Positions 49,641-60,386 of a stretch of DNA of 64,000 nt are shown here, in pieces. Both the position numbers and the translations under genes were made by a program. The DNA is from Endomychus coccineus. Taxonomy: Eukaryota; Arthropoda; Insecta; Coleoptera; Endomychidae. The DNA lies in the NCBI GenBank assembly GCA_958510875.1, contig OY294070.1, positions 992,001-1,056,000 of the forward strand, given 5' to 3'. The notes beneath the pieces were generated by a model. The model had not been told where the DNA came from. It did not search any database and worked only from the letters and a program-made list of their open reading frames with translations. Numbering within the stretch: position 1 is the first letter of the stretch; every line of letters starts with the position of its first letter.

Positions 49641-50405
49641 ACAATATCATGGTTTTAGTGGTGAAATGTACGTGGTGCATAGTTCACCGTTTCGTCTGAA
49701 ACAAAATTTACAATATTTCTGCACTGAGTGCTTTGATATCTTCGCAGTTGTCGACGCCATGATTTCACGGTCACTAACAGGTATTCAGATGTCAAAAGTT
49801 CAATAAGAAATCGAAACGTAAGTGTGATGATTATCAAATATCGATTTACAATAACAATGTAGTGTTTCATTACCTAGCGCGTCCACCCCCGAGTTGTCAC
49901 TGTTCGTTGAACGCGACCAAGGAATTTCTCGTCTAACTGCAATAGATTAGTTATCTTTAATACGGAAAGGATTCATTTATTGGGCTTCAATAAACAGCGA
50001 AACCATAGGAGGTGGTGATAAAATAGTGGAAATCGAGGAAGTAAAAATATGGAAGCGAAAATATAATCGCGGGGGGTATTTAGAGGGTCGATGGGTGTTA
50101 GAGAGGGAAAAGTGTCTTTTTTTTTGGATATACTTCTGAATATAATTAGGGAATAATAATACCAGATATAACGGTAACCCGCGATTGTTGCGTGCATTTC
50201 ATGCATTGGACAAAGATACACTCATCTAACTTGCAATAAATGTTATTAAAATCCAGATTCAGAAGTACGACCCTAAAACATTAATGGAGTTGTTTATAAT
50301 GCCATAATATGACGTAATATGACGTGGGGTTGTATAAGCTCATACGAAATCGGTGCAGAGCGAACAATTTGTATATTTCTTGCGTTATGGAGCTAAAATA
50401 GCTAT
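49641..50405. other. no gene seen
   Basis: Mixed-composition spacer with no supported feature. Confidence 0.35.
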
Positions 50406-50529
50406 TTGTGTATTAAGAGCGCAAAGTGATATATTGTCGCTCGACAAAGAGAGTTACCGCGCGACGCAAAGCGGAGCGCGGTAATCTTTGGAGAGCGACA
50501 ATGACACTTTGTGCTCGAAATACACACAA
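50406..50529. repeat. imperfect palindrome (long hairpin) beside the recombinase gene
   Basis: The left arm (TGTATTAAGAGCGCAAAGTG then ATTGTCGCTC) pairs with the right arm (GAGCGACAAT then CACTTTGTGCTCGAAATACA). A nested inner stem pairs AGTTACCGCGC with GCGCGGTAATCT around a loop GACGCAAAGCGGA. The whole 124-bp stretch can fold into one hairpin. It begins about 1.4 kb past the recombinase start and about 100 bp beyond its stop, and may be a structured end of that element. Confidence 0.75.
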
Positions 50530-52018
50530 GATTTTTTCTACAAATGCAGTTTTCAGAAAAAAAAAAAAGAAAAAACACCAGATGCTTTATTCAACAAAAG
50601 TACATCAAGTACAGTTTATAAATTCCTGATTAATGTTGATTTAATTTATCATTGACTATACTAAAATTGAATGTACAATTGTGACACTCTTTAATTATTA
50701 TTCCTGAACCTGATGGACGATCAGTAGATTTATCTAACATTAATTCCCCCGAATATTGGAAATCTACAGAACGAGATGTAGATGGTCTTGAGAATATTCT
50801 CTTGGTAGTTTCAATCTTATTGTTGATTGAATCATCTATGTAGCCTTCTGCTACATTGTTACTTTTCCATCCACCATGTTTTTTCAGTTGTATTAGGTCA
50901 CCTCCACCATTCACCAATAAAGTAGCAGAGGTTCGTCGGAGACAGTGTCCAGTATATAAATTATGCTCGGGCAATTTCAAATATTCAGCAATGTCACTGG
51001 AAGTCTTGCCGATTGTATTCATACCCACAACTTGTTTCATACATCTACCTTTTTCATAACGTAAAAATAGACGTTGGACAGTATTGTTATTCAGACAATG
51101 TTTTCTGAGTGCAATATATTTTTTACAAATTGAAAGATAATCAACTGAATTCTCTTCATTATGACCAACAATCGTAAAAACACGGCTTATTCTCGTTTTT
51201 GAATCGGGAATTTGGACTATTAAAATAGAATCCTTATCTTCTATGTCACCAATCTCCATTTTGACCAACTCATCGCGCCTGCAGGCACCAGCAATACCCA
51301 TAATTAGAATAACCTATAAAAAAAACTGCAATTAATAGCTATTCCAAATGTCTATGCTAACCAAATTGCACTAAATTCAAAAAAATACTAACCGCTTCTC
51401 AAACTACTAAGAGCATGAAATATTAAAATTTACCTTTTTTAGTAGATATTCTTCATCGGGCGCTTCTTGTAAAAATTTGTGAATATCTTCAGTGGTGAAT
51501 GTTTTGGATTTTTTCGCTTTATATCCAACAGACTGTTTCTTCAGAAATGCGATAAGTTTAGGATACTTATTGATTTCGATGTTATTTTTAACATTCAAGC
51601 ATGTCCGTATCATCGAATACGTAGACCAAAGAGTTGATGACTTACAAATCAATGATTTTTCTCCAAAATAAGCCAGTAATACGTTTTCTGAATACTTATT
51701 CACCTTCTTCGACTGGCACCACGTCATGAATTTACCGTATTGTAATTCATATTTCTTCCTTGATTTCTCTGGTAGGAGATTCAAAGTAACAATTTTTGCA
51801 CTTTCTGCTACATCAGGAGGAGTGTTTGATAATTCACTGTCACTATCATCAATCATCATGCAGAAATACGTTGGAGAAGCGAGCGTTTTCGAAATATTTC
51901 CGCTTTAGAGCGCAAATGCTGTCACAAAATGACATTTCACGGAAAACGTCAACTTTGCGTTGAAATCTGAAAGCGTCAAAGGCTACTATGTTAAGCGTTT
52001 GTAGAAAAAAACACTTGT
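50526..52018. mobile_element. possible element boundaries around the recombinase gene
   Basis: ACAAGATTTTTTCTACAAAT at 50526-50545 and its near-complement TTTGTAGAAAAAAACACTTG at 51998-52017 face each other about 1.5 kb apart and enclose the whole gene. A GAGCGCAAA motif also occurs near both ends (50419 and 51906). Cryptons normally have no terminal inverted repeats, so this is either a different kind of element or coincidence. No target duplication is evident. Confidence 0.35.
50630..51859 (-). CDS. tyrosine recombinase of a Crypton-like or related mobile element (two exons)
   Basis: Two exons, 51859-51434 and 51313-50630, join across a 120-bp GT-AG intron (donor GTAAAT, acceptor TTTTTATAG) in frame and without any stop, giving about 369 residues. 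The first exon encodes an N-terminal helical core-binding-like domain (KYELQYGKFMTWCQSKKV). The second carries the catalytic domain: Arg in GACRRDELVKME, His and Arg in HCLRRTSATLL, His in KKHGGW and the nucleophile Tyr in EGYIDDS, so the tetrad is intact. This is the fold of site-specific recombinases of the phage integrase family. In animals such lone genes are found in Crypton-type elements (family knowledge). Expected role: cutting and pasting of the element. DIRS- or Ngaro-type RT/RNase H neighbours are absent. Confidence 0.85.
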
Positions 52019-53420
52019 TAGTTGTTCTCTATGTTTTTGATGAATAGTTCAGATTCATTGACAATAACCTTTGCTACTTCAGATGATAAAAACAATACAT
52101 TTCGATAACAACTAAATAGCGGGTACGGTCCTGTCTATTAAATGTAAATGTATCGGTACGGTTCTGATTCGTATTGTCTTGGATGCGACCATATTTATAA
52201 CGAACGTTTTACTCACCCAGCGCTCCTTGATCTCGCAATATTCTTCGTTTGCACAATATTTTGATAATACGAATGGACTAAATGTGTTTCTGTTCAAAAA
52301 TCGAGAAGGACCTAATCTAGACATTTTTTAAATTAGAGTGTTTCAAGCCGGGTTATTGGGAACACTGCTTGAAAAATAATTTAAAGTCGATAGTATTCAG
52401 TACCTAACTTGAAACACATTTTTTTTCAAAATTTTTGCCGTAAATTAATAATGAAACTATCAGATTTTTAGTACTTACCGCCACTAGCGACATGCCATTT
52501 TTTGTTTCGATTTACTGCTAACAGACTCTCCCGCTAATGACGTTCAAACTTGTGAAAAGTGTTTCAAGTTGGGAGCTTTTATGGTACTTATAGACAAATG
52601 TCTAAGTAATTTAGAAGGGATTGAATGTGTAAGCAAAAAGCAATTTAATGATTTCCGATTTATCTCCAGCTGAGTGCATTATTATCCCCAAAATAGTATT
52701 TAGCAGGCACAATTTGACTTCTAATTTGGTTTACTCTGATGATGGTAACTGAAAGGTTATCATAACTTTAGCAGTACTTTTAGTAAATAATGGTGACTAT
52801 TTTCTATTTATAAAGTAATAATTATATTTTTATTTATACGAATATGAATTAACTTAAAGTAACAGATAAATCAATTCTTATTTGATTTACTGATAAAAAC
52901 ATTTATTTCGAGAATTTTTAATGTTTTGCTTATAAACAAATCAAATTTCTGGTTACGTACACAAAACATTGGATTCTTATAATAATTCCATACTACGAAT
53001 GTGCAAATTTGACAAAATTATATTGAAAACTTTTGAAATCAGAACATTTCATCACCGCTTTTGTCCTGTCTTCCTATCTTTCAAATGAAAATATAGACAT
53101 TCCAATAAATTGAGAAAATGGAACAAAATAAATGAAGAATTTTCTGAATTGAAATAATCTCGCAAAACATTTTGCAAGAGGGTTGAATTTCTGTATAAAA
53201 TGTGCTTTATTTTAAGATCTGCGGAATAAAAATTCGAATAGAAAAAGGCGCAGTAGTTCAAATGTTCCATTATGAGTATTAGGTGTTGCCTATATTTTCC
53301 ACGGTCAGTTCATCATAAAATCTTTCAAGATAATATTGAAAATAATATTTTAAATATCACGCTTTTCGACACGACTAAATGTGTGAATGTTCCAAAAAAA
53401 AAAAACCTGTGGAGGTCAAA
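52019..53420. other. no gene seen
   Basis: AT-rich. 52725-52770 holds an inverted fragment of the dispersed repeat seen at 10668 and 62350. Confidence 0.4.
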
Positions 53421-53775
53421 TTGAAGGGCTTAGTGTGAAACAATGACAAGCCAAACTATATTGTATTATAAGTTTTTTCATTTTTCAAAGTCATGAATAG
53501 TATGATTTATGATAAGCCACAGTTGTATTGCTATGAAATTTTCAACGCTTGGTGGTTATTCAGTGTATTTTCTCGATTTCTTAAAGTAAAAATAGTGAAA
53601 CAGCAGCAATGGAAGTCTAATTTGTTTAAATTCAAAAGTGTTGAACGCCACACGTTAAAAAAAATCCTTACGTTAATTTCTCTTTTTATTAATTTTTATA
53701 CACAACACACATCTTTAATTCTCATCAATTTCAGTTTTGTGGCTACTCTGTTTCACGTTAAGCCCTCCAATTGAT
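53421..53775. mobile_element. MITE-like element with imperfect inverted ends
   Basis: AATTGAAGGGCTTAGTGTGA near 53419 pairs with the complement of TCACGTTAAGCCCTCCAATT near 53755. The ends are about 35 bp and about three quarters identical. The interior is AT-rich. The short open frame inside (53493-53774) has no family signature and is probably chance. Confidence 0.5.
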
Positions 53776-54430
53776 TTTTTCGAAGAAGATTTGTTGAAAA
53801 ACCTACCTTAATTTGTAATATATATAAATTTGTAAAACTTTTTATCATTTTTTATGCCAGTCTACCGAACTGGGCGATAATATCGGCGGCCTATTTGATC
53901 AAGTATTTTTCACATATTACAATAGACAGTTTGCCAATTGCTGATCAGTTCGGCCCTGCTTTTCGTCACATCTTTTTATGCGTTTTATTAAGTTTGGGGA
54001 AGGGCGGTAGAGGGTCAACATTTTCAAACTGACATACACTTAATTTGAATTTCCATTCAATAAGATAGATTGATTGACTTTTACTTGTTTCTTACAAATT
54101 AAAAGAAATAGCAATAGCCCAAATAGACATCATTAAAAATACAGTTAAATGTTGGTATATTATTTATTCCGAGGTATTTTACATTGTCGGAAACGCGGTA
54201 TTAATGAATTTTACGTTTAACTGTGCAAGATGCAGTGACGTGCCCAACGGTAAAAGAAGTAATAGTTAATCCATAGCACATACAATACCATCAGGCTACC
54301 AACAACGTTAATTATGAGCCCCGTCATTATTTTTTCCAAGAATTCACTTCATGTTCAGTTACCTGGAAATAAAACATTGAATTAATTAACATTTACTTAA
54401 AAGTGAATGAGAAGTTTCAATATACGTGGA
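53776..54430. other. no gene seen
   Basis: AT-rich spacer without supported features. Confidence 0.35.
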
Positions 54431-55120
54431 CAAGGTGAAAAGTCGCTGAAAAATAAAACAGGTGGCGCCATAATCGAAATTCCATGTGACATTTGTGATG
54501 TACCATCTTTTACTTCAGTTCTGCTTTGACACCCATCGAAAGCAAGCAATCTTAAAGATTTTTATAAACATGGAAAAAAGATAAATTCAAGAGGTTAAAC
54601 ATTATTTCTTGCGTGGAAAAAACATTACGCAAACCAAAGCATCGCTTGTTAAATATTATGGGGACTCTTCACCATCGATTGGAACGATTCACAAGTGGCT
54701 TACTGATGTTGGTTGTGGAAGTATGACCACAAAGAACGTCTAACGTTCTTGTCGTCCAATTGAGGTTAGAAATCGTCGATAAAATCCATGGTAAGATATT
54801 GGACTATCGGCGAGTTAAAGTGCACGATATTGCTGAAGCTATGGGCATTTCAACGGAACGCAGCATTTGCTCTCTGTTGACAACAAGCGCGATCGTATGA
54901 CAACTTCAAAGTAGTGTTTGGCGATGTTCAAGCGCGAAATGAAGAACTTTTTTCGCCGTTTCGTAACCATGGCCGAAACATGGATCCATCACAACGCACC
55001 AGAGACCAAAAACAGTCGGACGAAGTGTATCGGCCTACAAAAAGATTATGTTGAGAAAGAAAATAAGTTTTGACCAAATAAATCATTTCCTGTTTCATTC
55101 TTCAGGGACTTTTCACCTTG
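54431..55120 (+). mobile_element. internally deleted mariner-like transposon
   Basis: Terminal inverted repeats CAAGGTGAAAAGTCGCTGAA (54431-54450) and the complement of TTCAGGGACTTTTCACCTTG (55101-55120). Inside, broken frames resemble mariner transposase: a helix-turn-helix-like stretch near 54610-54720 (FLAWKKHYANQS), VKVHDIAEAMGISTERS near 54817-54865 and ETWIHHNAPETKNS near 54975-55015. The residue before ETW, normally the first catalytic Asp of DETW, is Ala here. The rest of the catalytic domain is deleted. A clear TA duplication is not seen at the ends. Confidence 0.8.
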
Positions 55121-55598
55121 ATTTTAATGACTTTTAAACACTTACACTGCTATGGAGAAATCAGTATTTTGTTCATTTTCTCTTGTGGTAAGATTTTATG
55201 GTGTTATTTCTTAGTATTGATATTTAAACTTCATGATGGATAGTTTCCAACTAAATTTGAATTGTCAAAGTATGACATTCGTCATTTCTATGATTGTTAA
55301 AAACAATGACTGTTACGTGGCGCATATTTAATTGCTTACGCTTTTAAATATTCATTTTTTAATCAGTAGCCACAGAGTTATTTCTTTTCTTTTTTTGTGT
55401 GGCTTACTCCATTCCAATACTGGGATGACTAAAGCTGACACAAATATATATCGATCAGATTAATTGGAATCGTTTGGAGGTGCTTCGAAGTCGAATTGCA
55501 ACATATTAGTTAAAATATGACCATGGAGTTTTCATACATAAATATTAAGAATTTGAATGGAGTTCTGTCCGTTACTTTGTGATATTCCATTGTTACCA
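55121..55598. other. no gene seen
   Basis: AT-rich spacer. Confidence 0.35.
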
Positions 55599-56476
55599 TC
55601 GATATAATACATATGGACTGCGCGTGGCAAGGATAAGCGCGGGTAGTGCCGGCGTAAGAGAGGGCAAAACGAAGAGGATTACTACTGTCTTTATCTACTT
55701 TATCTATCGCGTTTCTATTGGCCGCTGCGTTGCCATGGAAATGCAACATGACTGTAGCTAGTACGTTTACGTCCCGAGCCGACACATGCGATTCTTACGA
55801 GTACAATTAACCGGTTTTTCGTTATTAACACAAGTTATGGTTAATAAAAAACGAGACATCATCAATACAATTAATTAATTAATCAAGAAGACAAAGAATG
55901 AATTGTGATATTTTGACCAGAATGTAACTTAACTAACCTCAAAAGTAAATTCAGCAGATTACTTGTACATTAGCAAATTATTTCAGCATAATACTTGTGA
56001 AACAATGTATTAAATTATCATTGGACATTTTCATCGACTTCTGTACCTTAATTAACCAAATTTGATACTTTAACAATAGACTTACTGTTGAAATAAACAT
56101 AATATGCCTCACAATAAGATTATTAATAATGTTTCAAGTGTATCATAATAGATGGTGGCACTGAACACTTTGAATGTGTGCTTCAGTGTTTATTATGTCT
56201 TCTATGCACTGATGGTGGACGGCCATAGATATCGTTCTAGTTCAATTAATAGATGCAATGTTATGGTCACTAAGTAACTGTCAGTCAATAAGTCGTGTGT
56301 ATTGCTTCATACTAACTACAGTCATGTTGCATTTCCATGGCAACGCAGCGGCCAATAGAAACGCGATAGATAAAGTAGATAAAGACAGTATTAATCCTCT
56401 TCGTTTTGCCCTCTCTTACGCCGGCACTACCCGCGCTTATCATTGCCACGCGCAGTCCATATGTATTATGTCGATG
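55599..56476. mobile_element. 880-bp element with long (about 165-bp) terminal inverted repeats
   Basis: 55599-55766 and 56310-56476 are reverse complements with only a few mismatches (for example TATGGACTGCGCGTGGCAA and the complement of CATTGCCACGCGCAGTCCAT). The arms are GC-richer than the 540-bp AT-rich centre. Open frames of 84-93 codons in the arms simply mirror each other and carry no recognisable domain. This is a non-autonomous foldback or long-TIR MITE; no target duplication was found. Confidence 0.8.
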
Positions 56477-56737
56477 ATTGTTACAGATGAAAAAAATGAT
56501 TGTATGATTTGATAATGAACAGTAAAGTTTGAAATTGCAGTCAACTTTCTTTCAAGTAAAGTGATATTTGACAATGTAAAATTTCTTGTTTTTATTTGCA
56601 TAAATATTGATATTAACTTCGTATCAATTCGAGTACTCTAATCGGTTACGAATATGCCATTTTCAATGTTACGAGGTCAATGTTTAATCAGTTATTCATA
56701 AAAATCAATTGGATCTTTCGTATTTAGGGGGAAACAT

Positions 56738-56816
56738 GCGCCATCTCTTACACGTTGGTTGAACCAAAACTCAATAGCCTTCAATCTATGTTCAGCTTAC
56801 GTGTAATAGATGGCGC
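56738..56816. repeat. 79-bp imperfect palindrome
   Basis: GCGCCATCTCTTACACGTTG pairs with the complement of TACGTGTAATAGATGGCGC, and the inner stretch CTCAATAGCCTTCAATC extends the match loosely. A possible small foldback element. Confidence 0.65.
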
Positions 56817-56964
56817 TTTGCATTGTTACACCTAAATTAGAAAGAAAACCAATCGATCTTTGCGAACGATTTCATCTCGCTTTGAGTACATGCATTTGAT
56901 ACGAAATCAATGAACTTTTATGTCTGTCAATTTCATGGTCATATTTTAATTCATTATTTTGATT

Positions 56965-57050
56965 GAATGAAAGAACAATTACTTTGTTTTTATACCACTT
57001 TTAATTATTATTAAAAGTGGCATGAAAACAAAGTAATTCTTCTTTCATTT
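56965..57050. repeat. palindrome with about 38-bp arms
   Basis: TTACTTTGTTTTTATACCAC pairs with the complement of GTGGCATGAAAACAAAGTAA, and the outer bases AATGAAAGAA pair with TTCTTTCATT. The same CTTTGTTTTTAT core ends the Penelope-like termini at 34578 and 57148, so it is probably related. Confidence 0.7.
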
Positions 57051-57147
57051 AACCATAATGATAAATTAGCATAAAGTAACTACTTTTACCATCGATTTTT
57101 ACAATTAATTATTTGTTAATAAACTTGATATATTAAAATGAAACACT

Positions 57148-57858
57148 TTTACTTTGTTTTTATCACATATATTGTCGAAACAAATCGTGACTAGCGTGTC
57201 ATCTTCAAACGATACTGATTTATGAAAATATGAATAATCTTTGCTATTTATGGTAGAATATAACTTAAGGTTGGGAAAATTCATTGTTAGAATAGTATAA
57301 TTAAAATTGTATAACGAAGTAAAGTTAATATTGTGATAAGAAAATTTTAATGCGGAGGTATACTAGGAAGACACAAGAGGATTATGGGAAATTTTTAGAA
57401 TTGCAGACATTTTATCGAAACATAATCTAAAAGTTAGCTTCCAACCTAAATTGTCCTATTTTTTGTTTAATGCTAAATATAAAACTAATAAGTTTAATAA
57501 ACCTGGAGTATATAAATTAACTAGTTTACAGTGTGATAACTTTTACATCGGTAGATCTAGTCGTAATATAGAAATTAGATATAAGGAACATTTTCGATCT
57601 TTTAGACTTAATAAAACAGATTCATCTTTCTCTAATTATATTTTACATAACCAAAGTAGTGATTTCAAATTAAATACACTAGAATCAATAGACATTTTCA
57701 AAGGTATTAAACTTTGACAATAATAATTTCAATTATGCTATTCTTGCAACCCCACTTGTTACCTGTGTCTTATATTAGTATCGTTTGAAGATGACACACT
57801 AGTGTCGAAACTATAATCACGATTTGTTTCTATGATATATGTGATAGAAAAGATACGT
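57148..57858 (+). mobile_element. Penelope-like element 3' fragment with GIY-YIG endonuclease
   Basis: One open frame (about 57420-57717) encodes a C-terminal GIY-YIG domain: PGVYKLTSLQCDNFYIGRS, then the Arg/Glu-His block IEIRYKEHFRSF. The spacing (GVYKL, Cys, YIG, R, EH) is that of Penelope-like elements rather than of intron homing enzymes. After the stop follow GAAGATGACACACTAGTGTC and GAAACTATAATCACG, a tail typical of these elements. The upstream side (57148-57225) carries the same tail inverted (GACTAGCGTGTCATCTTC), so the fragment is bracketed by inverted termini. The reverse transcriptase is missing. Confidence 0.8.
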
Positions 57859-59119
57859 GTGGCACTCGGGGACTGCCGCGGTAAAGCTATTGCATAGCAA
57901 TTTCTGAACTTATCCAATTATAATTATTTATTTTTTTTAATTTATGCAGTATTTTTTTTTCTTTGATATTTTAATTTCAGTTTTTTCTTTGATATTAATT
58001 CAAGTTACTTTTGAGCGTGGTGACCGATAAGAAAACAATTTTTTTTCTTTTATTGAATAAATGAGAAGTTAATATCGTTTAAAATATTTTTATTATCTTA
58101 CAATACATGTAGGTTATTCAGGAATTTGTTATCATTGAAATTATAGGTTTATGGTAACTGCATAACTGAAATAAGAGACATAAGTTTGAGACTTGATATC
58201 CTCTAAATATCTGGAAAATACCGCGTCAATGGTGGTTCCATATTTTGTTGTGGATTCTTGTGGATCATTATTCATTTTCAAATTCAATTTTTCCGAAAGA
58301 AAAGTTGTCAACCGCTTTGATTTTTTATCAGCGAAGTTGATGTTGAAATCGCCAGCCAAGATAAGTGGAAATTTATTACCATTTGTACCAAGTATTTTCG
58401 ACCCTTCTTCAGTGTACTCCAGTAAAGTGCGATGAATAAAATGCTCTACCTCGTCCAATTTTGGATTCGGAGAAATTTAAATTGCTACCATGACTATGTG
58501 TAGGTCATTTCTAAGTTTGCATAGGCACGCCCAAATATCTCCAACAAATGAGCGCATAACATTAACATCGTTAACGTGTGCAATATTTATTTCAATATTC
58601 GGAATCATAATATTAGTTACATTATTATTATTTTGGTAAATAGCTACCCCTCCTTCTGGAACAGTGTCTCGTTTGAATTGAACAATACAATTGAAATTAG
58701 GTATTTCAATCGGATTATCATGCGCCATGCAAGTTTCGGTAAGAAGTAACACATTTGTTTGTCTCGTAACTGAATCTTGTAAATCGTATTTGTGACTATT
58801 TAGACTTTGGCAATTGAAAGTCATTATTGAAATGCCATTTCTATTACTAATGAAATCTAAGACACTTTGAGCTGTCGTCTGAACACTATTTAAAGGTAGT
58901 CTTTTGAATTTTTGCAACAAAGATGCAGTCGATGCAGCTTGCCTTCGATTATTATAAAACTGGAATGTTGAATTATCGTTTTTTGTCGTGATATACAATT
59001 TTTCAATATTAGTCACCCGAGAGAGCGCAACATAAACGAGTTCCTGTTATTTTTCGTTACGGAATTTCTTGATTCGGTCGCCGCGCTCAAAGCCCGCGAT
59101 AAAAGCTATATGCAATAGC
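57859..59119 (-). mobile_element. Helentron-like rolling-circle transposon remnant
   Basis: Bounded by two related motifs with a small palindrome: CCGCGGTAAAGCTATTGCAT (from 57876) and CGCGATAAAAGCTATATGCA (from 59095). Between them the minus strand encodes the end of a PIF1-like helicase followed directly by an apurinic-type endonuclease, the order known from Helentrons. The left edge meets the Penelope tail at about 57850-57858, where the related copy at 34625 continues differently, which suggests insertion there. The exact termini are inferred. Confidence 0.65.
58141..59046 (-). pseudogene. Helentron helicase tail fused to endonuclease/exonuclease/phosphatase domain (broken)
   Basis: Starts at about 59046 just after a stop, with QELVYVALSRVTNIEKLYI, the C-terminal motif VI of PIF1/RecD-like helicases. 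The endonuclease follows: MTFNCQSLNSH, LLLTETCM (metal-binding Glu), PEGGVAIY, ISPNPKLDEV, LILAGDFNIN (catalytic Asp/Asn) and GTTIDAVFSR. One in-frame TAA at about 58477-58479 interrupts it between VMVAI and ISPNP, and the C-terminal His motif is lost or altered. All helicase and Rep motifs upstream are missing, so it cannot act alone. It is not a LINE endonuclease, because the helicase tail precedes it in the same frame. Confidence 0.8.
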
Positions 59120-59966
59120 TTAAAAACAATTTTATTATATTAATACGATAAATTATCATAAAATAATGGCTTCCATCATTGAATTGTTAATTAACTATTG
59201 ATCTGGTTACGTTGCAATTTGACCTCGAATCACTTCCAAACGATTTCTATTAATTTTGGATCAATATATTTTTTGTCAGCTATCGTCATCCCGGAGAATC
59301 CAATTACCAGTAGAATTAAAGCGCTATTTATAGTGCCTTCCTTAAATGAGTCTTACACATATAAACAAACATTATATTTGCATCTTTCGTTTAATCATAT
59401 TTTCTATACTACAATTATAAATTTATTAGGATTCGTTAATTATATGTATTTGCTCAAAAAGTTTATTTACAAACTTACGATCTTGATAAATCTAGGCAAC
59501 ACACATTACTCAGAATGGGACATTTGAACTACTCAATGTTTTTAAATTGAATTTTTGTTTTGTGGAACATTGGATGTAAAATTAAACACATACTTTTTAG
59601 TGTATGTCAATTCAGTTAACTGTCATGCCACAGTCTCTGTTGGAGTTTCAGATTCAGATAAATAAGAATTCAGGATGTACCGTTTGTAACGAATTGCCAC
59701 TTCCTGCAATATGCTGATAATTCATTTTCGTTTTATGCCAATTAGAGAAGCTTTGCCATTTCTGTGGAAATAACAAACTACTAGGTCTATACGTATTTGA
59801 CCATACCAAATATAGTCACAATCATCCATGACCTTACACATTCTATATTATTTAGAAGTTTACAACACCAATTCCTTTTTCCAAACACATTAACTTTCAA
59901 TAGTAACTAAATAAATACAATTATATATTTACATATTTACAGTATAAAATAGGATAACATTCTACA
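59120..59966. other. no gene seen; 3' flank of NDUFAF2
   Basis: AT-rich. The open frame at 59198-59527 has no recognisable feature and biased AT-rich composition, so it is probably chance. The NDUFAF2 3' UTR runs leftwards from 59966; its end is not defined. Confidence 0.4.
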
Positions 59967-60386
59967 TTATTTTTTCGAAGTACGAGGTCCTTGCCCCGGC
60001 AACAATTCATATTCTGGACGTGATGGAAAAGTTTCCATTCCTTTTGTTAACGGCACTTTCTTACCAGCTTTAGCTTCCACTTTGATGGCATTCTTCATTT
60101 TCAGCTGCATGAGAGCTAGGTTTCTATCGACTTCCTCCTTCAACGGTGCTTGTCCTCTTCTTCCTCTTAACCAGGCTTCCCATTCAGCAGGTAATTCTTG
60201 TTGAAAGTCAGACTCTTTAGGCGGCACGAACCATCTCCTCGGTCTTCGATTATTCGAAAGGATTTCGTAATATTTATTACCGAAATAATCGGTTCCTTGA
60301 AGATTACCACTGATCTGTCGGGGCTTGAAGGAATTTAGAAAATTTTTGATAACGTTACCCCAAAGGCTTCTTGCCGGTTGTGACAT
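59967..60386 (-). CDS. NDUFAF2: NDUFAF2 (B17.2L/mimitin) mitochondrial complex I assembly factor
   Basis: 139 residues in one exon. The start chosen is ATG at 60386 (MSQPARSLWG). The frame extends four codons upstream only by way of a GTG, which is not expected to start a eukaryotic protein. Family signatures: GTDYFGNKYYEI near residues 31-42, RRPRRWFVPPKE, and ELPAEWEAWLRGRRGQAP, matching the GTDHLGNKYY and PTEWEAWIR blocks of NDUFAF2. The protein is a paralogue of complex I subunit NDUFA12 and acts in the mitochondrial matrix in late assembly of the NADH dehydrogenase arm. The distal tail is Lys-rich and short compared with the human protein (about 169 residues). It lies head to head with AP-3 mu. 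Intronless; a retrocopy is possible, but the frame is intact. Confidence 0.92.
   Translation of the reverse strand: MSQPARSLWGNVIKNFLNSFKPRQISGNLQGTDYFGNKYYEILSNNRRPRRWFVPPKESDFQQELPAEWEAWLRGRRGQAPLKEEVDRNLALMQLKMKNAIKVEAKAGKKVPLTKGMETFPSRPEYELLPGQGPRTSKK

Larger units (their letters stand above)
56477..57147. other. spacer with two small palindromes
   Basis: Holds an imperfect 79-bp palindrome (56738-56816) and a better 86-bp palindrome (56965-57050), each listed separately. No gene. Confidence 0.5.

Noticed and set aside
55510..56512. Open frames of 84-93 codons in the arms of the long-TIR element
   Set aside because: They are the same inverted sequence read twice, with no domain and no support as a gene.
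58141..59046. Endonuclease domain considered as a LINE ORF2 start
   Set aside because: A PIF1-type helicase motif precedes it in the same frame and no reverse transcriptase follows, which fits a Helentron instead.
59198..59527. 109-codon plus-strand open frame
   Set aside because: AT-driven composition, no family features and no splice or promoter context.
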